A DNA stretch of 64,000 nucleotides from Stappia sp. 28M-7 (lineage in GTDB: Bacteria; Pseudomonadota; Alphaproteobacteria; Rhizobiales; Stappiaceae): contig NZ_JACMIA010000001.1 in NCBI RefSeq assembly GCF_014252955.1, positions 992,001 to 1,056,000 of the forward strand. The letters are read 5' to 3'. Positions 8,233 to 16,295 of the stretch are shown piece by piece. Each line of letters opens with the position of its first letter. Positions within the stretch are counted from its first letter, which is position 1. The notes beneath the pieces were generated by a model. The model ran no database searches, was not told where the DNA came from, and worked only from the letters and a program-made list of their open reading frames with translations. Position numbers and translations under genes: made by a program.

Positions 8233-9051
8233 ATGGCGATGACGCAGGGACTGATGGCTGGGAAGCGCGGCCTTATCATGGGTGTCGCGAACAATCGGTC
8301 CATCGCTTGGGGGATCGCCAAGGCGCTCGCCGACGCGGGAGCCGAAATTGCCCTGACCTATCAGGGCGATGCGCTGCGCAAGCGGGTCGAGCCGCTGGCC
8401 ACGGAACTGGGCGCCCAGGTCGTCGGCCACTGCGACGTGCTGGACGAGACCACCATCGACGACGTCTTCGCACGCATCGAGCAGATGTGGGGAAAGATCG
8501 ACTTTCTCGTCCATGCGGTGGCCTTCTCCGACAAGGACGAACTGACGGGCCGCTACGTCGACACCTCCGCGGACAACTTCCGCAACACGATGCAGATCTC
8601 CTGCTACTCCTTCACCTCGGTCGCGCAGCGTGCCGAGAAGCTGATGACCGACGGCGGCTCCATGCTGACCCTCACCTATTACGGTGCCGAGAAGGTCATG
8701 CCGCACTACAACGTCATGGGCGTTGCCAAGGCGGCGCTTGAAGCGAGCGTGCGCTACCTCGCTGTCGACCTGGGCAAGGCCGCCATCCGCGTCAACGCGA
8801 TTTCCGCCGGCCCGATCAAGACGCTTGCCGCTTCGGGCATCGGCGACTTCCGCTACATTCTGAAGTGGAACGAGTACAATTCCCCGCTGCGTCGCACGGT
8901 CACCATCGAGGAAGTTGGCGATGCCGCCCTGTTCCTGCTGTCCGATCTTGGGCGCGGCGTGACCGGCGAAATCCAGCATGTGGATTGCGGCTACCATATT
9001 GTCGGCATGAAGTCGGTGGACGCTCCCGACATCTCGGTGGTCAAGGACTGA
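8233..9051 (+). CDS. fabI: Enoyl-[acyl-carrier-protein] reductase (NADH)
   Basis: The 272-aa short-chain reductase has the FabI cofactor loop (GLIMGVANNRSIAWG), the SDR-like HAVAFSDKDEL segment and the YX6K pair Tyr159/Lys166 in HYNVMGVAK, with the second FabI tyrosine at 149. It catalyses the last reduction of each fatty-acid elongation cycle and is the triclosan target in many bacteria. GGAG at 8221-8224 supports the ATG at 8233 rather than the in-frame start at 8206. It is divergent from the FAD oxidoreductase and 94 bp upstream of a phosphatase gene. Confidence 0.95.
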   Translation: MAMTQGLMAGKRGLIMGVANNRSIAWGIAKALADAGAEIALTYQGDALRKRVEPLATELGAQVVGHCDVLDETTIDDVFARIEQMWGKIDFLVHAVAFSDKDELTGRYVDTSADNFRNTMQISCYSFTSVAQRAEKLMTDGGSMLTLTYYGAEKVMPHYNVMGVAKAALEASVRYLAVDLGKAAIRVNAISAGPIKTLAASGIGDFRYILKWNEYNSPLRRTVTIEEVGDAALFLLSDLGRGVTGEIQHVDCGYHIVGMKSVDAPDISVVKD

Positions 9052-9145
9052 CCTTTTCCGAACAAACGCAAGAGTGCCGCAATGCGGCGGGGCCTGCTGG
9101 GGGGCGGGCGGACGTTCGCCGTAGCGTCGCGTCTTCGGAGGTATG

Positions 9146-9772
9146 ATGAGCAATGCCAATGCGGGTGCGTCCCGCTTCTTTCCCCCCTTCCTCGTCTTCA
9201 TCCGCCACGGGCAGACGGACTGGAACGCCGAAGGCCGCATGCAGGGTCAGCGGGACATCCCGCTCAACGATACGGGGCGTGACCAGGCCAAGCGCAACGG
9301 CGCTGCGCTTCGGGACTACCTGAAGGAAAACGGCATCGCTCTCGACGATCTCTCCTATTTCGTCTCGCCCCTGTCGCGGGCGGTCGAGACGATGGAACTG
9401 GTCTGCGACGAACTCGGCCTGTCCCCCGACATCTGCCAACGCGACGAGCGGCTGCGGGAAATCACCTTCGGCGCGTGGGAAGGCTCGACCATTTCCGAGC
9501 TGGAAGGGCGCGCGCCGGAACTGACCGCTGCCAGAAAGGCCGACAAGTGGGGCTTCGTGCCGCCGGAGGGCGAGAGCTACCGCATGCTGGCGAGCCGCAT
9601 CGATGCGTGGCTGGCAACGATCACGCGCCCCGCAGTCGTGGTCTCCCACGGCGGCGTGATGCGCGTGCTGCAGGGTCGCTTCCTGTCGGTGCCGCAGCCG
9701 GAGATTCCGGCACTCGACATTCCGCAGGATCGCTTCCTCGTCTGGAAAGATGGGGAACTGGAATGGGTCTGA
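9146..9772 (+). CDS. Histidine phosphatase family protein
   Basis: The 208-aa protein has the phosphohistidine signature FIRHGQTDWN near residue 20, a later Glu region (REITFGAWEGSTI) and the second catalytic His in VVSHGGVMRVL. It therefore belongs to the phosphoglycerate-mutase/acid-phosphatase superfamily. Length and motifs fit small cytoplasmic phosphatases of the CobC/GpmB type. The substrate is unknown; a true glycolytic mutase is less likely. GGAGGT ends at 9142, and the second of two adjacent ATGs (9143, 9146) gives the better spacing. It may share the fabI transcript. Confidence 0.88.
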   Translation: MSNANAGASRFFPPFLVFIRHGQTDWNAEGRMQGQRDIPLNDTGRDQAKRNGAALRDYLKENGIALDDLSYFVSPLSRAVETMELVCDELGLSPDICQRDERLREITFGAWEGSTISELEGRAPELTAARKADKWGFVPPEGESYRMLASRIDAWLATITRPAVVVSHGGVMRVLQGRFLSVPQPEIPALDIPQDRFLVWKDGELEWV

Positions 9773-9785
9773 CCGACTGAGGCGG

Positions 9786-10046
9786 TCAGTCCAGGACCTG
9801 GACGTCGGTCAGCATCCGGTTGCTGGTCGCTTCGTCATAGAACACCAGCACACGCATGCCCGGCTTCAGGTCGTCGACAAAGAAGTCGACCGGAATCGAG
9901 TAGGTCTGTCCGTCGGACAGGATCATCACAGAAGCGTCCGGGCGGATCTCGACGATCGTCGCCTCAACCTCGCCCGCCAGGGCGGCTGCCGTTCCAGCGA
10001 GCGACAGCATGATGGCGGCGAGGGTCATCTGCAGCATGCGTTTCAT
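9786..10046 (-). CDS. DUF1344 family secreted protein
   Basis: The 86-aa product has a signal peptide (MKRMLQMTLAAIMLSLAGT, cleavage near AALA) followed by a small beta domain: VEATIVEIRPDASVMILSDG, IPVDFFVDDLKPG, VLVFYDEATSNRML. This matches DUF1344, small periplasmic proteins common in Hyphomicrobiales with no assigned function. The ATG at 10046 is preceded by CGGAGAACACG. A longer open frame (to 10178) would bury the signal peptide and is rejected. It converges on the phosphatase gene with a 13-bp gap. Confidence 0.82.
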   Translation of the reverse strand: MKRMLQMTLAAIMLSLAGTAAALAGEVEATIVEIRPDASVMILSDGQTYSIPVDFFVDDLKPGMRVLVFYDEATSNRMLTDVQVLD

Positions 10047-10351
10047 CGTGTTCTCCGTGGAGCCGCCTGTTTGGCTCGGAGCAGGATCGAACAAAAACCG
10101 GGCTCCGGCGTCAAGTGGGGATCGGCAGAAGCGCGGATGCAAGTCGCTGGTCCTTCGGGGCTTTGGGCGGCGATGCACGCTCTGCCGAAAGGGCAGCGGC
10201 TGCGCCCGGACCTGAGCGGGACCGGCGAACGAAGCGGGTGGTAAGGGTCAAGCGTGGCCTTTCGATGGCGGGGCGCGTCTCCCGCGGCCTCCTTCTCGAA
10301 AGGGGGCAGGGCCGCCGGACGGCGGCCCCAGTCTGATCGGAGGCGGTGGCC
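10047..10351. other. Intergenic region between two minus-strand genes
   Basis: This 305-base GC-rich gap holds the DUF1344 promoter region and a hairpin behind the alpha/beta hydrolase. Several short frames are open on both strands, but none has a ribosome binding site and a protein-like product. No other signal was seen. Confidence 0.4.
10309..10328 (-). terminator. Probable terminator of the alpha/beta hydrolase gene
   Basis: GGGCCGCC (10309-10316) and GGCGGCCC (10321-10328) form a perfect 8-bp stem with a 4-base loop, about 24 bases downstream of the hydrolase stop on the minus strand. The following T tract is short (CCCCCTTTCG), so strength is uncertain. Confidence 0.45.
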
Positions 10352-11317
10352 TCAAGCCCCACGGATGAAGGCCAGAACGTCGGCGTTGAATTGCTCCGCC
10401 TGAAGCTGGGCAAGGCCGTGGCCACCGCCCGGATAGACCTTCAACGTGGCATCCCGGATGATCTTCGCGGCGCGGTGCGCGGTTGCCTTGATCGGCACGA
10501 GCTGGTCGTCGTCGCCATGGATGATGAGCGTCGGCCGGTCGATTGCCTTCAGATCGTCCGTGTAGTCGATTTCCGAGAACTCGCGGATGCAGTCGTACTG
10601 CCCTTTGATCCCGCCGGCCATGCCCTGCAGCCAGAAGCTGTCGCGCAGGCCCTGGTTGTTCGCGACACCCTCACGGTTGAACCCGTAGAAGGGCGTGGTG
10701 ATGTCCTTGTAGAATTGCGAGCGGTCGAGTGAAGTCCCGCGCCGGATATCGTCGAACACCTCCATCGGCACGCCATCGGGATTGTCCGCCGTTTGCAGCA
10801 TCAGCGGCGGGATGGCGCCGACCAGGACCAGCTTGGCGACCCTGTCATTGCCATGGCGCCCGATATAGTGGGCGACCTCGCCGCCGCCGGTGGAGTGGCC
10901 GATCAGGATCGCGTCCTTGAGGTCGAGATGCTCGATAAGCTCGGCAAGGTCGTCGGCGTAGCGGTCCATGTTGTTGCCGTCCCACGGCTGGGAGGAGCGG
11001 CCGTGACCGCGCCGGTCGTGGGCGATCACGCGGTACCCGTTCATGCCGAAGAACAACATCTGCGCGTCCCAGGCATCTCCCGACAGGGGCCAGCCGTGGG
11101 AGAAGACGATCGGCTGCCCCGTGCCCCAGTCCTTGTAGAAGATTTCGGCGCCGTCGCTGGTGGTGAAGGTGGTCATGGTCATGTCTCCGTGGTCTGCGCT
11201 TTGAGCTGCCAGGGTCAGGCCCAGGCTGGGAAGAAGGGTAAGGCCGATGCCGAGCGCGCCACCGCCGATGAGGGCTGTGCGACGCGACAGGTATAGGCGT
11301 GAGCTCGAGTTGGTCAT
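10352..11317 (-). CDS. Alpha/beta hydrolase (non-heme chloroperoxidase-like), Tat-exported
   Basis: The 321-aa protein begins with a twin-arginine motif ([10 protein letters not shown]) and a hydrophobic stretch, implying folded export by Tat. The mature region is a classic alpha/beta hydrolase: oxyanion segment [12 protein letters not shown], nucleophile Ser in GHSTGGGE, Asp in HGDDDQLVP and His in GGHGLAQL. The whole resembles cofactor-free chloroperoxidases/esterases. It is divergent from an OhrR-like regulator across a region with four matching palindromes, so it is the likely regulatory target. A substrate such as an organic peroxide or peracid product is inference only. Confidence 0.88.
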   Translation of the reverse strand: MTNSSSRLYLSRRTALIGGGALGIGLTLLPSLGLTLAAQSADHGDMTMTTFTTSDGAEIFYKDWGTGQPIVFSHGWPLSGDAWDAQMLFFGMNGYRVIAHDRRGHGRSSQPWDGNNMDRYADDLAELIEHLDLKDAILIGHSTGGGEVAHYIGRHGNDRVAKLVLVGAIPPLMLQTADNPDGVPMEVFDDIRRGTSLDRSQFYKDITTPFYGFNREGVANNQGLRDSFWLQGMAGGIKGQYDCIREFSEIDYTDDLKAIDRPTLIIHGDDDQLVPIKATAHRAAKIIRDATLKVYPGGGHGLAQLQAEQFNADVLAFIRGA

Positions 11318-11334
11318 GAGGTTGATCCATTTAG

Positions 11335-11420
11335 ATCGTTAGCGATCAAATCGTTGACGATGTCGTATCTAGAAGCCGTGCCTCCGCATGTCAATCGCTT
11401 TCGATTAAATCGTGTACGAT
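11335..11420. promoter_or_regulatory. Four-copy palindromic operator array (ATCG-N4-CGAT)
   Basis: Four perfect ATCG-N4-CGAT palindromes occur: ATCGTTAGCGAT (11335-11346), ATCGTTGACGAT (11350-11361), ATCGCTTTCGAT (11394-11405) and ATCGTGTACGAT (11409-11420, extended to AAATCGTGTACGATTT at 11407-11422). They form two pairs, each with a centre-to-centre spacing of 15 bp. One pair lies next to the hydrolase start and the other on the regulator side. This is a strong candidate binding region for the adjacent MarR-family protein. Confidence 0.7.
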
Positions 11421-11498
11421 TTTTCTAATTGAAGCTATGGGCCGTTGCGATATGATCGTGCGCGACTTATATGGGCGGCAGACAGAAGAGGATCGAAC

Positions 11499-11957
11499 AT
11501 GGCACTCGACAAGACGACTGACGAGGAAGCGACCTGCGGCCTGCCGGAAGAGATGCTGTGCTTTTCCGTCTATGCGGCCTCGCACGCCTTCAATCACCTG
11601 TACCGAAAGGCGCTCGCCGATCTGGGGCTCACCTATCCGCAATATCTGGTGATGGTGCTGCTGTGGCAGGCCGACAACCGGATGGTGAAGGATATCGGCC
11701 GTCACATGGACCTTGAGTCCAATACGCTGACGCCGCTTCTCAAGCGGCTGGAAGTTTTGGGCTTCATCCGTCGCTCGCGCGATGCGGAGGACGAGCGTGT
11801 CGTGCGCGTCCAGTTGACGCCGAAGGGGCGAGAGCTGGAGCAGGCTGCGCGCTCGGTGCCCCAGTGCATCGCTGCGGCCGTCGATCTCGAGCCGGACGAG
11901 GCGAGGGAACTCTCCCGGCGTCTCAACGCGTTGCGGCTGCACTTGCTGGAGGCCTGA
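11499..11957 (+). CDS. MarR-family regulator, OhrR-like (peroxide-sensing type)
   Basis: The 152-aa protein matches OhrR closely in layout. Cys21 in EEMLCFSVYAASHAF aligns with the reactive Cys15 of Bacillus OhrR, followed by TYPQYLVMVLLWQ and the winged-helix region MDLESNTLTPLLKRLEVLGF and DAEDERVVRVQLTPKG. OhrR releases DNA when this cysteine is oxidised by organic hydroperoxides. AGAGGATC supports the ATG at 11499, and an upstream in-frame start at 11445 is less likely. No ohr gene is adjacent; the divergent partner is a Tat alpha/beta hydrolase instead. Sensing of peroxide is inferred from the conserved cysteine. Confidence 0.88.
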   Translation: MALDKTTDEEATCGLPEEMLCFSVYAASHAFNHLYRKALADLGLTYPQYLVMVLLWQADNRMVKDIGRHMDLESNTLTPLLKRLEVLGFIRRSRDAEDERVVRVQLTPKGRELEQAARSVPQCIAAAVDLEPDEARELSRRLNALRLHLLEA

Positions 11958-12093
11958 CGGGCACCTGCCCGCCGGCTTCTTTCTTTCCTGGCTGTTTCAA
12001 GTCTGCCGGCGCTATCGCCAGCGCGCCGGTCACGCCGGCTTGCGCCTCTGACGTGGCTGGCGGACACTGTGTGCGGGGCGGAATGGTGGTGCA

Positions 12094-13302
12094 ATGACCA
12101 ACCTGGGTACGGAAAGCGGACTTTTCTACCAGTCCCTGCCGGTGTTCAGCGACTTTGCGAAGGTCAGCGACGCGGCGGCCTTCGTTCCGCTGCCGGAAGA
12201 CTGGACGTTGCTGGCTTCCGACATCGTGCGCTCGCGCGATGCCATCGCTGCGGGTCGCTACAAGGATGTGAACATGGTGGCTGCGGCGGTGGTGACCGCC
12301 GTGCTGAACGTGGCCGGCCGCATGGATCTCCCCTTCGTGTTCGGCGGGGACGGCGCGCTGATTGCTGTGCCGCCGAGCCTGGTGGATGCCGCCAGCCGCG
12401 CTCTGGTCTCGGTTCGTGTGATGGCGCGGGAAACCAGTGCTCTGCGGCTTCGCGTCGCCGCCATCCCGGTCGCGGCGCTGCGCCGGGCCGGTGCGGATCT
12501 GCGTGTCGCCAAGTTCGAACTCAGCCGCGGCAACAACCTTGCGATGTTCTCCGGCGGCGGCATCGAGCTGGCGGAGACGATTCTCAAGGACGAGGAGCGG
12601 GTGGAACCCTATCGCCTTGTCGAGCCGGATCTGGTGGAGCCCGCGCCGCTCGACGGCCTGTCCTGCCGATGGGAGCCGCTGCCGGCACGGCGCGGCCGGA
12701 TGGTGACGCTGCTGGTGCGGCCCACGAGCGGCCGAGTGGAGGAGCTGAGCGGGATTCTCGAGGATCTTCGCGGGATGCTCGGCATCGACCTTACCGGAGC
12801 GGATCCGGCCAGCGCGCCGGTGCGGCGCAGTTCCCTGCGGTTTCGCTTTCCGCCGGCCGGGCTGACGCTGGAAGCGCGGATGGTCGGCTGGAAGCGGGGG
12901 CGTTGGCGCGCCTATCTCGTCGGATTGGCGGCATGCGCCGCCTTCGTCGTCGGCGTTGCCACCGGGCGCCGGCTCGGCCCCTTCGAGCCCGAGCGCTATC
13001 TGCATCAGGTCGCGCTCAACACGGACTTTCGCAAATTTGACGACACGCTGCGCCTCGTGCTGGATCTCGACAGCCGCGAGCGGGAAGCGCTCACGGGATA
13101 TCTGGCCCGTGAAGAGGCGAGCGGGCGACTGGCCTACGGCCTTCACGTTTCGGATGAAGCGCTGATGACGTGCCTTGTTTTCAGCCTGGAGGACAACCGA
13201 CATATCCACTTCATCGACGGAGCGGATGGCGGCTATGCGCGGGCGGCGCAGGACTTCAAGCAGCGGCTTTCCGCGGTAAAGGAGCCCGGGGCCACCGCCT
13301 GA
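12094..13302 (+). CDS. DUF3095 domain-containing protein
   Basis: The 402-aa protein fits DUF3095 from its start [20 protein letters not shown], the [20 protein letters not shown] and [15 protein letters not shown] segments, and the later [10 protein letters not shown] end. The FGGDGA and ASDI patterns resemble nucleotide-cyclase folds with conserved Asp residues, so a cyclase-like or nucleotide-binding fold is possible; this is inference. One hydrophobic stretch near residues 277-290 ([17 protein letters not shown]) could touch the membrane. It stands 136 bp behind the MarR gene and 95 bp ahead of aroC. Confidence 0.8.
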   Translation: MTNLGTESGLFYQSLPVFSDFAKVSDAAAFVPLPEDWTLLASDIVRSRDAIAAGRYKDVNMVAAAVVTAVLNVAGRMDLPFVFGGDGALIAVPPSLVDAASRALVSVRVMARETSALRLRVAAIPVAALRRAGADLRVAKFELSRGNNLAMFSGGGIELAETILKDEERVEPYRLVEPDLVEPAPLDGLSCRWEPLPARRGRMVTLLVRPTSGRVEELSGILEDLRGMLGIDLTGADPASAPVRRSSLRFRFPPAGLTLEARMVGWKRGRWRAYLVGLAACAAFVVGVATGRRLGPFEPERYLHQVALNTDFRKFDDTLRLVLDLDSREREALTGYLAREEASGRLAYGLHVSDEALMTCLVFSLEDNRHIHFIDGADGGYARAAQDFKQRLSAVKEPGATA

Positions 13303-13397
13303 GCGCCTCTGCATTGCTTTTGCGGTTTCCCTTGGCGGCCCGGCGCTTTAGAAGACCAGTGCCAGTCCGCTTGTCGGTCATGTTTCGGGTCACGCAG

Positions 13398-14483
13398 ATG
13401 TCGCACAACACCTTCGGTCACCTTTTTCGCGTCACCACCTGGGGCGAGAGCCACGGCCCGGCCCTCGGCTGCGTCGTCGACGGCTGCCCGCCGCGCATCG
13501 AACTGACCGAGGCGGAAATCCAGACCTTCCTCGACAAGCGCAAGCCGGGCCAGTCGAAATATACGACCCAGCGGCGCGAGGCCGATGCGGTGCGCATTCT
13601 CTCCGGCGTGATGAGCGACGATCACGGCGTGCAGCGCACCACCGGAACACCGATCTCGCTGATGATCGAGAACACGGACCAGCGCTCGAAGGACTATTCC
13701 GAGATCCGCGAGAGCTACCGTCCCGGCCATGCCGATTTCACCTATGACGCCAAGTACGGCATTCGCGACTATCGCGGCGGTGGGCGGTCCTCGGCCCGCG
13801 AGACGGCGGCCCGTGTTGCTGCCGGCGCCATTGCCCGGAAGGTTGTTCCGGGCCTGATCGTGCGCGGTGCGCTGGTCCAGATCGGCCCGCACAAGGTCGA
13901 CCGCAACCGCTGGGACTGGAACGAGATCGGCAACAATCCCTTCTTCTGCCCCGATGCGACGACTGCCGCGCGCTGGTCCGAATACCTCGACCAGATCCGC
14001 AAGGATGGCTCCTCGGTCGGTGCTGTTGTCGAGGTGGTCGCCGAGGGCGTCCCGGCTGGCCTTGGCGCGCCGCTCTACGGCAAGTTGGACCAGGAGATCG
14101 CCGCTGCGCTGATGTCGATCAATGCGGTGAAGGGGGTCGAGATCGGCAATGGCTTCGAGGCTGCGGCTCTGACCGGCGAGGAGAATGCGGACGAGATGCG
14201 CATTGGCCCGGACGGCCGTCCCACCTTCCTGTCCAACAATGCCGGCGGTATTCTCGGCGGCATTTCCTCCGGAGAGCCGGTTATTGCCCGCTTTGCCGTC
14301 AAGCCGACCTCGTCGATCCTGACCCCGCGTCGCTCCGTCACCCGCTCCGGCGAGGATGTGGATGTGCGCACCAAGGGGCGGCACGATCCGTGCGTGGGCA
14401 TCCGCGCCGTGCCTGTCGGCGAGGCGATGGTGGCTTGCGTGATCGCCGACCACTACCTGCGCCATCGCGGTCAGGTTGGTTGA
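13398..14483 (+). CDS. aroC: Chorismate synthase
   Basis: The 361-aa product starts [20 protein letters not shown], the standard chorismate-synthase signature, followed by [14 protein letters not shown], the FMN/substrate motif [19 protein letters not shown] with [10 protein letters not shown], and the C-terminal KPTSSI and [14 protein letters not shown]. It converts EPSP to chorismate with reduced FMN in the shikimate pathway. The ATG at 13398 gives the family's normal length; the in-frame ATG at 13380 is possible. Interestingly, the next gene makes the riboflavin precursor needed for its FMN cofactor. Confidence 0.97.
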   Translation: MSHNTFGHLFRVTTWGESHGPALGCVVDGCPPRIELTEAEIQTFLDKRKPGQSKYTTQRREADAVRILSGVMSDDHGVQRTTGTPISLMIENTDQRSKDYSEIRESYRPGHADFTYDAKYGIRDYRGGGRSSARETAARVAAGAIARKVVPGLIVRGALVQIGPHKVDRNRWDWNEIGNNPFFCPDATTAARWSEYLDQIRKDGSSVGAVVEVVAEGVPAGLGAPLYGKLDQEIAAALMSINAVKGVEIGNGFEAAALTGEENADEMRIGPDGRPTFLSNNAGGILGGISSGEPVIARFAVKPTSSILTPRRSVTRSGEDVDVRTKGRHDPCVGIRAVPVGEAMVACVIADHYLRHRGQVG

Positions 14484-14502
14484 TTTCAGTATCACTGAAA
14501 TC
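14482..14502. promoter_or_regulatory. Inverted repeat upstream of ribB (possible operator)
   Basis: GATTTCAGT and ACTGAAATC form a perfect 9-bp inverted repeat with a 3-base spacer, starting on the last bases of aroC and ending 49 bases before the ribB start. Because it lacks an immediate T tract, an operator is more likely than a terminator. The HTH domain fused to RibB is an obvious candidate ligand, but this is inference. Confidence 0.45.
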
Positions 14503-14551
14503 TGGATCATTTTTCATTGCGATTGAATTCTTGCCGCATTAGCATATCGGC

Positions 14552-15871
14552 ATGCGTCTAGATGCCTGGCTCACTCTCAACAAGGAAACCCGGTCGGCCT
14601 TTGCCCGCCGTGCCGGCCTGTCGCCGGCGGCTGTGACCGCCCTGTGCAATGACCCGGGCGTTTGGGTTTCGCGTGAAAGCGCGGAAAGGATCGCCGCCGC
14701 CACCGGCGGTGCGGTCACTCCGAACGACCTGCTCGGCTTGAAAGGAACTACCAACGTGGACATGTCCCAGACACGTGTCGCGGAGGCGCTGCGCGCCTTC
14801 GAGCGTGGCGAAATGCTTGTGGTCACCGACGATGACGACCGGGAGAACGAAGGCGATCTGATCGTCGCGGCCTCGCTCATCACCCCGGAGCAGATGGCGT
14901 TCATGGTCCGCCACACCTCCGGCATCGTCTGTGCCCCGATGACCCGCGACACCGCGCGGCGCCTGCGGCTCGATCCGATGGTCGCCGACAATGACGCGCC
15001 GCTGTCGACGGCCTTCACCATCTCGGTCGACTACCGCCATGGCCTCACCACCGGCATCTCCGCCGAGGAGCGGTGCTCGACCGTGCGCGGCCTCGCCAAC
15101 CCCAATGCCGGCGCAGCGGATTTTGCGCGCCCCGGGCATATTTTCCCGCTCGTTGCCCGCGAGGGCGGCGTCCTGATGCGTTCGGGTCATACCGAGGCGG
15201 CCGTCGATCTTTGCCGCCTCGCCGGGCTTCCGGAAGTCGGCGTGATCTCCGAACTGGTCAACGACGACGGCACGGTGAAGCGCGGACCGGAGGTGGCCGA
15301 GTTTGCCGCCCGCCACAATCTCAAGTCCGTTTCGGTGGCCGATCTCATCGCCTGGCGCCAGCGCATGGAGCGCCTGGTCGAGCGGGTTGCCGAACAGCCG
15401 ATCGAGACCATTGCCGGGCCTGCCTATGCGGTCACCTATTCGACGCCCTACGATCCGATGCACCACGTTGCGGTGGTCTTCGGCGACATTCTCGATGGTC
15501 GCAACGTGCCGGTCCGCCTGCAGCTGGAATCGGTGCTCGACGATGTCTTCGGCGATGCACGGGTGATGGACGATGTGATGCGCGACTTTGCAGCGCGCGG
15601 TCGCGGCATCGTCGTGTACCTGCGCGAAGGCTCGGTCGGCGTTGCGCGTCAGGCCCGGCGCGCCCGCACGGATCTGGCAGCGGCAGAGACGGAAGAGCAC
15701 CAGTCGGCCCAGGCGCGCGAGGAGCAGTGGCGGGAGGTCGGTCTCGGCGCACAGATCCTGAAGGATCTCGGCGTCAACTCGATCACCCTGCTTGCGTCCC
15801 GCCAGCGCCGCTATGTCGGTCTGGAAGGGTTCGGCATCGTCATCGAGTCGACCGAAATCCGCGAAGCCTGA
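14552..15871 (+). CDS. ribB: 3,4-dihydroxy-2-butanone 4-phosphate synthase with N-terminal HTH and degenerate GTP cyclohydrolase II domain
   Basis: The 439-aa protein has three parts. Residues about 1-65 form a small helix-turn-helix (FARRAGLSPAAVTALCND, WVSRESAERIAAATGG). About 71-275 are DHBP synthase, with TDDDDRENEGDLIVAA, HTSGIVCAPM and GLTTGISAEER. About 285-435 resemble GTP cyclohydrolase II (HHVAVVFGDILDG, LGAQILKDLGVNSITLL), but the zinc-binding RCDCG cysteines are absent, so only the DHBP activity is expected. DHBP synthase makes the four-carbon unit of riboflavin from ribulose 5-phosphate. RibBX-like proteins with an inactive C-terminal domain are known in rhizobia. An alternative start at 14762 would omit the HTH. 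Confidence 0.9.
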   Translation: MRLDAWLTLNKETRSAFARRAGLSPAAVTALCNDPGVWVSRESAERIAAATGGAVTPNDLLGLKGTTNVDMSQTRVAEALRAFERGEMLVVTDDDDRENEGDLIVAASLITPEQMAFMVRHTSGIVCAPMTRDTARRLRLDPMVADNDAPLSTAFTISVDYRHGLTTGISAEERCSTVRGLANPNAGAADFARPGHIFPLVAREGGVLMRSGHTEAAVDLCRLAGLPEVGVISELVNDDGTVKRGPEVAEFAARHNLKSVSVADLIAWRQRMERLVERVAEQPIETIAGPAYAVTYSTPYDPMHHVAVVFGDILDGRNVPVRLQLESVLDDVFGDARVMDDVMRDFAARGRGIVVYLREGSVGVARQARRARTDLAAAETEEHQSAQAREEQWREVGLGAQILKDLGVNSITLLASRQRRYVGLEGFGIVIESTEIREA

Positions 15872-15929
15872 GAGCGACTGCTGCCCTGCGGCGCATCCGC
15901 GCAGGAGCGGAAATTCATTCCGATGCACA

Positions 15930-16000
15930 AAAAAGGAGGCCGTGCCAAGGGCACGGCCTCAAGTCGATCACTGTGCACGTGGCCCCATCGACCACAACCT
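15930..16000 (-). ncRNA. Candidate small RNA ending at a rho-independent terminator
   Basis: On the minus strand GAGGCCGTGCC / GGCACGGCCTC (15936-15960 region) forms an 11-bp stem followed by TTTTTT, a textbook terminator. No minus-strand gene ends nearby: the flanking genes are both on the plus strand. Upstream lies a second hairpin with GTCGAT/ATCGAC arms (15963-15968 and 15987-15992) and a possible -10 (TACTAA) near 16003-16008. The start is a guess; a longer transcript is possible. Confidence 0.35.
15935..15960 (-). terminator. Rho-independent terminator (minus strand)
   Basis: A perfect 11-bp stem with a 3-base loop is preceded on the plus strand by AAAAAA (so U-rich on the minus transcript) and followed on the plus strand by AAGTCG, with no T run. 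Polarity therefore favours the minus strand, although it may also slow transcripts leaving ribB. Confidence 0.75.
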
Positions 16001-16295
16001 GTATTTAGTATCTTTTTGTGTCCCTTGCATCCCCTAAATGCACCGTATCGACTGGAATTTTCTCGCAATATTGGAATTTTCAACAGGGATTAATTTACCC
16101 CTGGTTGTAGTCTTGTGGCTCGAATAGTGATCTTTCCTCCGTCTGGTTGCCGCATTTTGCGGTCATTGCAGAGGGGGATGCGCCGCCCGGATTTGCGCCC
16201 TATGTGAACATGGTGGTATTCACCGGCATGGCCGCCACACGATCGGGAGCGCTTTGACCTCCCGTGTCTCGCGTCGAACCTCTGGGATCGCTTCC

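Larger units (their letters stand above)
15872..16295. other. Intergenic region with minus-strand terminator and AT-rich segment
   Basis: This gap of about 420 bases between ribB and dxs is locally AT-rich (16000-16130), unlike the surrounding coding DNA. It has a perfect hairpin whose T tract is on the minus strand, pointing to an antisense or intergenic small RNA. The dxs promoter must also lie here. No protein-like ORF was found. Confidence 0.5.

Noticed and set aside
8008-9240. N-terminal extension of the FAD oxidoreductase up to 9240
   Set aside because: It is antisense to fabI; the conserved FAD domain starts near the ATGs at 8007 and 8022.
14484-14551. FMN riboswitch upstream of ribB
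   Set aside because: The leader is under 70 bases and lacks the conserved RFN element; only a simple inverted repeat is present.
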